A stretch of DNA of 11,761 nt from Chloroflexota bacterium (GTDB taxonomy: Bacteria; Chloroflexota; UBA5177; JANWHV01). The DNA is taken from assembly GCA_025450375.1 (NCBI GenBank), contig JANWHO010000092.1:1-11761 (forward strand). Reading direction: 5' to 3'. The notes beneath the pieces were generated by a model that ran no database searches, was not told where the DNA came from, and saw only the letters and a program-made list of their open reading frames with translations. A program made the translations under genes and the position numbers. This document shows, piece after piece, positions 6,578 through 11,761 of the stretch. Every line of letters begins with the position of its first letter. Position 1 is the stretch's first letter.

Positions 6578-7500
6578 GGATTGCTGTCGTCGGCGCCGGC
6601 GCGATGGGTGGGCTCTGGGCGGCGCGCCTCCGCGCGGCGAACCAATCAGTGACCATTGTCGATGTCTCCCAGGAGATCGTCTCGGCCGTCCGGGCGGGCG
6701 GCCTCACGGTGCAAACGGGCGAGGGCGTGGAGGTCGCGCGCGTGGAGGCCACGAGCGAGCCGGCCGCGGGCGGCCCGGTCGATCTCGTGTTCTTCTTTAT
6801 CAAAGCTCAGCATACACAGGCTGCCGCCGAGCTGGCGCGGCCCCTGGTGGGCCCCGACACGATCGTGGTCAGCCAGCAGAATGGCTGGGGGAACGCCGAC
6901 ATCCTGGCCAGCGCCTTCGCGCCGGCCCAGATCGTGATCGGCGTCACCTACCACAGCGCCACCGTGCTGGGACCGGGACAGGTAGCCCATACCGGCAAGG
7001 GGCCGACCGTGGTTGGTCCCTATGCTGATGGCGCCCCTCTCGACCGAGCCGAGCGCGTCGGAGCCCTACTCTCCGCCGCCGGGATCGAGACCACGGTCAC
7101 GCCCCAGGTGAAGACCGAAGTGTGGAAGAAGCTCATTCTGAACGCGGCCACCCTGCCGACCGCGGCGCTAACCCGCCTATGCGCGGGCAATCTTGGCCAA
7201 CCCGGTCCCCTGCTTGAGCTGGTCGACGCGCTGGCCGCCGAAGCGGTCGCGGTGGCGCGGGCCCAGGGCTACGAGATCGAACGGCAGGAGCGCATCGAAC
7301 GTATCCATACGGTGTTGGCCGGCGCGGGAAAGGGGAAGGCGTCCATGCTGCAAGATGTCGAGGCACGCCGCAAGACGGAGGTCGAGGTGATCAACGGCGC
7401 GGTGGTTCGGGCCGGCGAGCAGGCCGGGATCGATGTCCCGCTCAACCGGGCCATGGTAGCACTGATCGGTGGTCTTGAGCGCGGTTGGCGGCAAGAATAA
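6574..7500 (+). CDS. 2-dehydropantoate 2-reductase (PanE/ApbA)-family oxidoreductase
   Basis: A 308-aa ketopantoate-reductase-fold protein. It has an N-terminal Rossmann domain with GAGAMGG (7-13), Lys77 (IKA) and QNGWGN (102-107). The helical C-domain holds Lys186 and Asn190 (WKKLILN), matching the catalytic Lys and Asn of E. coli PanE, then Ser257, Asp261 and Glu269 (KTEVEVINGAVV). Asp30 ends strand 2, which favours NAD(H), whereas pantothenate-pathway PanE uses NADPH with a basic residue nearby. With no pantothenate genes around and ATGA coupling to a sugar-acid dehydrogenase, I infer reduction of a 2-keto acid, or the reverse oxidation, in the pathway. Coenzyme A biosynthesis is the less likely alternative. 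RBS is weak, consistent with coupled translation. Confidence 0.85.
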   Translation: MRIAVVGAGAMGGLWAARLRAANQSVTIVDVSQEIVSAVRAGGLTVQTGEGVEVARVEATSEPAAGGPVDLVFFFIKAQHTQAAAELARPLVGPDTIVVSQQNGWGNADILASAFAPAQIVIGVTYHSATVLGPGQVAHTGKGPTVVGPYADGAPLDRAERVGALLSAAGIETTVTPQVKTEVWKKLILNAATLPTAALTRLCAGNLGQPGPLLELVDALAAEAVAVARAQGYEIERQERIERIHTVLAGAGKGKASMLQDVEARRKTEVEVINGAVVRAGEQAGIDVPLNRAMVALIGGLERGWRQE

Positions 7501-8309
7501 TGGCCCCAAGACTGACCTTCCTGGGGATAGCCGCCTACGACATCGAGGGGCCCGAACGGCGCATCTTGATCGATCCTTGCCTGACGGACAATCCAGCGGC
7601 CCCCCTCGCCCACTATGAGGTGGCCACGCCGGATGTGATCCTGGTCTCGCACGCCGCCCTTGACCACCTGGGTGATACGGCGGCGATTGCCCGGCGGACG
7701 GGAGCGCCCGTGGTCTGCGGCGGCGATGTACGTGCCCTCCTATTGGAGCAAGGTATCCCATCGGAGCAGGTCCGCGCCACCGTGTGGGGCATCGTGGTGG
7801 AGGTCGGCGGAGTCATGGTGCGCCCGGTGGAGTGCCACCACTGGTCACAGGCCCAGCTCGCCAGCGGTCAGTATCTGAGTGGCGTCCCCATGGGCTTTAT
7901 CGTCGAGACCGAGCCTGGTGTGCGTATTTACCACTATGGCGACACCGCGATCTTCAGCGATCTGCGCTTAATCGGAGAGCTCTACCAACCAACCGTTGGC
8001 TTGCTTGGCTGCAGCCAGCCGCGCGCCCTGGCCGATGCCGTGCCGGGGCCCGGCCGGATCGTGACCGGAGAAATGTCGCCGCGCGAGGCCGCCCTGGCTG
8101 CCGAGTACCTTGGGGTGCGGTTGGCCGTGGCCTGTCACTATCTGGAGGCCGATACACAGGATGTGCATGAGTTCATGGCCCTGACGCGTGAGTACGATAG
8201 CACCGGCACGCGCGCCGTCGTGGCGCCGGAGCCAGGGGAGGTGCTGGTGATCGACGGCGCGACCCACCATGTTGAACCGGGAATCGCTCGACAAAAGGAA
8301 GCAGTATGA
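7500..8309 (+). CDS. UlaG/UPF0173-like metallo-beta-lactamase-fold protein with altered metal motif
   Basis: A 269-aa protein from ATG 7500, which overlaps the previous TAA by one base. An in-frame TTG at 7485 would add five residues but has no better RBS. Fold marks: RILIDPCLTDNP (21-32), the metal segment SHAALDHLGD (50-59), CHHWS (112-116), YHYGDTAIFSDLRLIGELY (144-162, with Asp148), MSPREAALAAEYLGV (192-206) and CHY with His213. This order matches UPF0173 and UlaG-type (ascorbate-6-phosphate lactonase) hydrolases. The usual HxHxDH is HAALDH (51-56), so the second His is Ala; the early GHxxF-type His is also missing (LGIAAYDI). It may be a lactonase with a single-metal or altered site. It lies between a reductase and an FAH hydrolase, which suits a sugar-lactone hydrolase. 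Confidence 0.82.
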   Translation: MAPRLTFLGIAAYDIEGPERRILIDPCLTDNPAAPLAHYEVATPDVILVSHAALDHLGDTAAIARRTGAPVVCGGDVRALLLEQGIPSEQVRATVWGIVVEVGGVMVRPVECHHWSQAQLASGQYLSGVPMGFIVETEPGVRIYHYGDTAIFSDLRLIGELYQPTVGLLGCSQPRALADAVPGPGRIVTGEMSPREAALAAEYLGVRLAVACHYLEADTQDVHEFMALTREYDSTGTRAVVAPEPGEVLVIDGATHHVEPGIARQKEAV

Positions 8310-9127
8310 GAATCGTCCGCTACGAACACGATGGCCGCATGGGCGTGGGGGTGCGGGAGGGCGCCCGCATCGTGCCGACCCTCCATACCGACATGCTGGA
8401 CCTGATCCGCGCCAGAACCATCCAGCGAGCAGGCGCGGGCGACGCGCTGCCGGCGGCGGAATGCCGGCTCCTGGCCCCGATTCCTTCGCCGGGGAAGCTG
8501 CTCTTCTCCGGGCTGAATTACCGCAGCCACAAGGACGAGAACCCCGGCGCCGTCCTCCCGTCCTACCCGCACTGCTTCGCCAAGCTTCCCTCCTCGGTCA
8601 TCGGCCCCGACGAGCCGATCGTCCTGCCCACCGAGGCGATGCAGGTGGACTACGAGGTTGAGCTCGCGATCGTGATCGGGAAGACCACCCGTGGGGTAGC
8701 GCGAGAAGAGGCGCTGAATCACGTCTTCGGCTATACGGTGGTCAACGATGTCAGCGCCCGCGACGTGCAATTCCGCGATAACCAGATGACGACCGGGAAA
8801 GGCTTTGATACATTCTGTCCCCTGGGGCCGGAGATCGTGCTCACGGACGAGATTCCCGACCCACAAGCATTGCGGGTAGCGAGCTACGTCAATGGCGAAC
8901 GTCGCCAGTCCAGCCCGACCTCCGACATGCTGTTCGACGTGGCGACCCTGATCGCCTTCTACGCCCAGCATATCACCTTCTATCCAGGCGATATCATCAC
9001 CACGGGCACGCCCGCCGGGGTCGGTACCTTCCGCAAGCCGCCACTCTACCTGCGCCCAGGTGATAGCGTGACGGTCGAGGTTGACGCGATCGGCCGCCTC
9101 ACCAACCCAGTCACGGCCGGTTGGTAG
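8306..9127 (+). CDS. Fumarylacetoacetate hydrolase (FAH)-family protein
   Basis: A 273-aa enzyme whose ATG overlaps the previous TGA (ATGA), with AAAGGAAG upstream. A short N-domain (1-55) is followed by the FAH catalytic core: PSPGKLLFSGLNYRSHKDE (61-79, with His75), metal ligands Glu117 and Glu119 in DYEVELA, Asp148 in VNDVSARD, then KGFDTFCPLGP (165-175), NGE (196-198) and TGTPAGVG (233-240). The length is typical of the two-domain family of 2-hydroxyhepta-2,4-diene-1,7-dioate isomerases, acylpyruvases and 2,4-diketo-3-deoxy-sugar-acid hydrolases. In the non-phosphorylative L-fucose and L-rhamnose routes an FAH enzyme splits a diketo-deoxy acid to pyruvate plus lactate or a relative. With two sugar-type dehydrogenases here, that is the most attractive role, but it is inferred. 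Confidence 0.88.
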   Translation: MRIVRYEHDGRMGVGVREGARIVPTLHTDMLDLIRARTIQRAGAGDALPAAECRLLAPIPSPGKLLFSGLNYRSHKDENPGAVLPSYPHCFAKLPSSVIGPDEPIVLPTEAMQVDYEVELAIVIGKTTRGVAREEALNHVFGYTVVNDVSARDVQFRDNQMTTGKGFDTFCPLGPEIVLTDEIPDPQALRVASYVNGERRQSSPTSDMLFDVATLIAFYAQHITFYPGDIITTGTPAGVGTFRKPPLYLRPGDSVTVEVDAIGRLTNPVTAGW

Positions 9128-9164
9128 GGAGATGACGGCGCCGCTCGCCGAACCAGTATGCGGC

Positions 9165-9170
9165 AGGAGG
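9165..9170 (+). promoter_or_regulatory. Ribosome binding site that decides the P450 start
   Basis: A perfect AGGAGG with 5-nt spacing to ATG 9176. An in-frame ATG at 9158 lies upstream of this site and has no RBS, so 9176 is preferred. Confidence 0.75.
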
Positions 9171-9175
9171 CAACC

Positions 9176-10375
9176 ATGCATGAGCAATCCGACCCGATCG
9201 TCCCGGAGATGACTGACGACTTCGACATCCACGCGCCGGCGTTCGCCCTCGATCCCTACCCTGCGTACCGCCAGTTGCGGGAGGAGTGCCCGGTTCAGCA
9301 TAGTACCCGCCACGGCGGGTACTGGCTCCTCACGCGCTACGAGGATGTACGGCGAGCGGCGACCGATTGGCGGACCTATACCTCAAGCGTGGTCGGGGTG
9401 ACCGCCATCCCGATTATCACCCAACGCACCGAGCCGCAACTGCCAATCGAACTGGATCCGCCGCTGCACTCCCGGTACCGGGCGCTGGTCAATCCCGTCT
9501 TCTCCCCAGAGCGCATCGACGAGCTTCACCCTACGGTCACGGCTATTGCCGCCGAGCTGATCGACCGATTGCTTGAGCGGGGTGAAGGCGACCTGGTGGC
9601 CGACTACGCCGTCCCGCTCTCCGTGCGGACCCTGGCCGCCTTCACCGGTCTGCCGGAAGCCGACGCGGACCGGTGGGTGGCCTGGATCCGCCGCATGTTC
9701 GACGTCCGCGATCGGGCCGACGGCGCCCGAGCCAGTCAGGAGTTCGGGGTCTACATCGACGAGTTGATCGTGGCGCGGCGCCACCATCCCAGTGGTGACT
9801 TCATCAGCCTCTTGATGGCCTCCGAGGTCGAGGGCCACCGCCTCACCGATAAGGAGGTCCATTCATTCTGTACGGTGCAGTTCGGCGCCGGGTTCGAGAC
9901 CACCGCCGACGCGATCAGCGCCAGCCTGCACTATCTCGCCGAGCATCCCGCCGATCGCGCGCGTCTCTTCTCGGACCTCGATCTGATTCCTCCGGCGGTT
10001 GAGGAATTCCTGCGCTATGTCACCCCGATCCAGATCTTCGGCCGCAATGCCACGCGAGCGGTGGAACTCCGGGGGCGGACGATCGGAGAAGGAGACGTGG
10101 TTGCCCTCTCCTTCGGATCGGCCAACCACGATCCCACGGCATTCTCCGACCCCGACCGCTGTATCTTTGATCGCCCGCTAAACCGTCATCTGGCCTTCGG
10201 CGCCGGGCTGCATCTGTGTCTGGGCTCCCCGGTCGCCCGGCTCGAAATGGCCATTACCCTGCAAGCATTCGCCGAACGGATGCCTGAGTTCAGGCTCATC
10301 CCAGACCGTCCGGCCGCCTGGAAGACCCGAGGCGACCGGCGCGGACTCTCCGAATTGCCGGTCGTACTTGGGTAG
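9176..10375 (+). CDS. Cytochrome P450 (soluble bacterial class I type)
   Basis: A 399-aa soluble monooxygenase from ATG 9176. I-helix oxygen-activation motif is AGFETT (238-243). The ExxR pair is Glu277-Arg280 in EEFLRY. Heme loop FGAGLHLCLG (341-350) has Cys348 as heme ligand. No N-terminal membrane anchor; length is normal. LDPPLHSRYRALVNPVFSP (93-111) is the usual C-helix region. Such enzymes hydroxylate or O-demethylate small molecules and need a ferredoxin and a reductase, neither of which is in the window. The gene follows the FAH gene by 48 nt on the same strand and may share its transcript. Among carbohydrate loci, P450s are known to demethylate 6-O-methyl-galactose in marine bacteria; a terpene or aromatic substrate is the alternative. 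Family certain, substrate open. Confidence 0.93.
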   Translation: MHEQSDPIVPEMTDDFDIHAPAFALDPYPAYRQLREECPVQHSTRHGGYWLLTRYEDVRRAATDWRTYTSSVVGVTAIPIITQRTEPQLPIELDPPLHSRYRALVNPVFSPERIDELHPTVTAIAAELIDRLLERGEGDLVADYAVPLSVRTLAAFTGLPEADADRWVAWIRRMFDVRDRADGARASQEFGVYIDELIVARRHHPSGDFISLLMASEVEGHRLTDKEVHSFCTVQFGAGFETTADAISASLHYLAEHPADRARLFSDLDLIPPAVEEFLRYVTPIQIFGRNATRAVELRGRTIGEGDVVALSFGSANHDPTAFSDPDRCIFDRPLNRHLAFGAGLHLCLGSPVARLEMAITLQAFAERMPEFRLIPDRPAAWKTRGDRRGLSELPVVLG

Positions 10376-10409
10376 CGCGGTCTCCGCCGCGGTGCGGGGC
10401 CTCCGGCGG
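10376..10409 (+). terminator. GC-rich hairpin region after the P450, possible terminator
   Basis: Directly after the stop, CGCGG (10376-10380) can pair with CCGCG (10387-10391), or CCGCCG (10384-10389) with CGGCGG (10404-10409). No T-run follows, so an intrinsic terminator of the usual kind is not shown. It could equally be part of the inverted-repeat element at 10397-10491. Confidence 0.25.
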
Positions 10410-10491
10410 TGATTGGATGGGAGGGGACGACGGCTGAGGCCGGGTGGGAGGATCACGAGCTAGGGGCGACACCTATTTCAGCCGGAGGCCC
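10397..10491. repeat. Second intergenic inverted repeat with the same end motif
   Basis: GGGCCTCCGGC (10397-10407) is the exact reverse complement of GCCGGAGGCCC (10481-10491). The outer motif GGGGCCTCCG is shared with the arms of the 219-bp element at 4022-4240, and GGATGG and GGACGA follow it in similar order at both places. It fills most of the 139-nt gap between the P450 and the last gene. A dispersed palindromic element family is a reasonable reading; chance in GC-rich DNA is the alternative. Confidence 0.45.
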
Positions 10492-10502
10492 GTCCCCACA
10501 TG

Positions 10503-10507
10503 AGGAG
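10503..10507 (+). promoter_or_regulatory. Ribosome binding site that decides the start of the last gene
   Basis: Three in-frame ATGs occur at 10500, 10509 and 10515. AGGAG at 10503-10507 has a 7-nt gap to 10515 and lies inside or too close to the others, which selects 10515. Confidence 0.6.
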
Positions 10508-10514
10508 CATGAAG

Positions 10515-11761
10515 ATGCCGCAACCATTCACCAGAAACAGCATGTACGACGGCAGTGGCCAGCCGCCGATTCAGCCACGCCTACTCCGCGCCGGGACGCT
10601 CTCACTTGTGCTGGAAGGCGGGGACCTGCGCTATATTCGCCTTGGCGATCGCGAGGTGCTGCGCCGCGTCTATGCCGCCATTCGGGACCGCAACTGGGGC
10701 ACGATCCCCCCGGTGTACGCGAACATGCGGCTGGATATCGGGGAGGATCGCTTCCACATCGAGTTCGATGCCACCCATCGGGAGGACGAGATCGATTTCG
10801 CCTGGCATGGGACGATCCGAGGCGACCCGGATGGGACAATCACCTACACGATGGATGGAGTGGCCCGGCGCACCTTCCTGAAGAATCGGATTGGTCTCTG
10901 CGTGCTGCACCCGATGGAGTGCGCGGGAGCGACCTGTACGGTTGGGGAAGCCGATGGCGCCAGGCACGAGGGAGCATTTCCACGGGAGATCGCTCCAGAC
11001 CAGCCGTTCATGGACTTTCAGGCAATTACCCATGAAGTAGCACCGGGAATACGCGCGGCGGTCCGCCTCTCGGGTGACATCTTCGAGATGGAGGACCAGC
11101 GTAACTGGACTGATGCCTCATTCAAGACTTACTCGACGCCCCTGCGCATCCCCTATCCAGCTGAAGTGCGTGAAGGGACGGTGATCGCCCAGTCGTTCAC
11201 ATTGACCCTTCAAGGAGCGGAACGGGCCCCGGCGCCACCAGGCGATGCCACGCTCACGATCACCCTTGATCCCACCACCGTACGGCCGCTGCCCAGTCTG
11301 GGGCTCGGCATCGCCTCCTACGGCGAACCCCTCACCCCTGCCCAGGTGGAACGGCTGCGCGCGCTCCACCTCGCGCACCTTCGCCTCGACCTTGATCTCG
11401 GGGCCGACAGTGACAAACCGCTCCGCGAGGCAACACGGCAAGCCGGCGCGCTCGGCATTCCGCTGGAGATCGCCCTGTCCCTCTCCGATAACGCGGGCGC
11501 CGAATTGCAGGCACTGGCGGAGAGCCTCCGGCGGGAGCGGCCCGAGGTCGCGCGCTGGCTCATCTTCCATAAGGACGACAAGGCAACCAGCGTCGAGTGG
11601 GTGCGACTGGCGCGGGAAATCCTGGGCGAATGTACGCCGCGGGCATCATTCGGCGGAGGCTCGAATGCCTACTTCGCCGAACTCAACCGCGCCCGCCCGC
11701 CCAGCGAGGGGTTCGACTGTGCCTGCTACGCGATCAACCCGCAGGCACATGCCTTCGATAA
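10515..11761 (+). CDS. D-apionate lactonase (ApnL)-like family protein, partial (3' end outside window)
   Basis: From ATG 10515 the frame stays open for 415 codons to the window edge. The N-terminal part is beta-rich: PRLLRAGTLSLVLEGGDLRY (21-40), RDRNWGTIPP (57-66), LHPMECAGA (131-139) and the hallmark FEMEDQRNWTDASFKTY (190-206). From about residue 257 (RPLPSLGLGIASYGEPLT) an alpha/beta, barrel-like region follows, ending with AINPQAHAFD (406-415). From memory these are the conserved blocks of the ApnL family, whose founding members open D-apionolactone to D-apionate in D-apiose catabolism; I could not run an alignment. None of the other known apiose/apionate enzymes is visible here, so the actual lactone may differ. 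No signal peptide, hence cytoplasmic. It is 139 nt downstream of the P450 and co-directional, probably in the same regulon. Confidence 0.65.
   Translation, partial: MPQPFTRNSMYDGSGQPPIQPRLLRAGTLSLVLEGGDLRYIRLGDREVLRRVYAAIRDRNWGTIPPVYANMRLDIGEDRFHIEFDATHREDEIDFAWHGTIRGDPDGTITYTMDGVARRTFLKNRIGLCVLHPMECAGATCTVGEADGARHEGAFPREIAPDQPFMDFQAITHEVAPGIRAAVRLSGDIFEMEDQRNWTDASFKTYSTPLRIPYPAEVREGTVIAQSFTLTLQGAERAPAPPGDATLTITLDPTTVRPLPSLGLGIASYGEPLTPAQVERLRALHLAHLRLDLDLGADSDKPLREATRQAGALGIPLEIALSLSDNAGAELQALAESLRRERPEVARWLIFHKDDKATSVEWVRLAREILGECTPRASFGGGSNAYFAELNRARPPSEGFDCACYAINPQAHAFD

Noticed and set aside
7485..7499. TTG start giving five extra residues on the MBL-fold protein
   Set aside because: No RBS in front, and ATG 7500 gives the 1-nt stop/start overlap in keeping with the other junctions of the operon.
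8138..9313. 391-codon open frame on the minus strand
   Set aside because: It lies opposite the end of the MBL gene, the whole FAH gene and the start of the P450, has no recognisable motif and a composition expected from the complement of GC-rich genes. Treated as a shadow.
10409..11035. 208-codon open frame on the + strand
   Set aside because: It overlaps the frame starting at 10515, which stays open to the window end, has a proper RBS and carries family motifs. The 208-codon frame begins inside the repeat gap and has no motifs.
1..11761. CRISPR arrays, tRNA or rRNA genes, transposases
   Set aside because: I looked for regularly spaced repeats, cloverleaf-like segments and transposase motifs and saw none.

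Overview
The window is a high-GC bacterial catabolic locus, roughly 60-65% G+C by eye. All complete genes lie on the + strand, behind the start of one divergent regulator gene. The canonical TTGACA-type promoters, purine-rich ribosome binding sites and tight 1-4 nt gene overlaps, together with the mix of sugar ABC transporter, cytochrome P450 and sugar-acid enzymes, fit a soil or thermophilic heterotroph such as a Chloroflexota (Thermomicrobia-like) or actinobacterial lineage. No marker gene fixes the taxon, so this is an inference only.

Layout. Positions 1-97 (minus) hold the first 32 codons of a GntR-family regulator. Positions 98-349 are a divergent control region with a good sigma-70-type promoter in each direction. 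A FadR-like inverted motif sits just past the -10 box of the rightward promoter. Positions 350-4012 encode a complete CUT2/RbsABC-type importer: double ATPase, permease and periplasmic binding protein. Positions 4013-4288 are non-coding and highly structured, with a 219-bp segment bounded by 27-nt near-perfect inverted repeats and a 21-bp operator-like palindrome inside it. Positions 4289-9127 are a tightly packed enzyme operon: VOC/methylmalonyl-CoA-epimerase-like protein, SDR dehydrogenase, zinc alcohol dehydrogenase of the L-galactonate/L-gulonate 5-dehydrogenase type, PanE-like ketoacid reductase, UlaG/UPF0173-like metallo-beta-lactamase-fold protein, and fumarylacetoacetate-hydrolase-family enzyme. 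Positions 9176-10375 encode a soluble class I-type cytochrome P450. After another structured gap, positions 10515-11761 hold the first 415 codons of a large protein that resembles the D-apionate lactonase (ApnL) family and runs off the window.

How the genes may work together (inference). The importer would bring in a monosaccharide or sugar-acid-like compound under control of the divergent GntR protein. Dehydrogenases, one or two lactonase-type hydrolases and an FAH-type C-C hydrolase or hydratase resemble non-phosphorylative aldose/aldonate routes (aldose to lactone to aldonate to keto-deoxy acid to cleavage). The P450 is the odd member; it could open a methylated or otherwise modified sugar or a glycoside aglycone. 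No dehydratase, kinase, aldolase, ferredoxin or ferredoxin reductase is in the window, so the pathway as seen is incomplete and the substrate is unknown.
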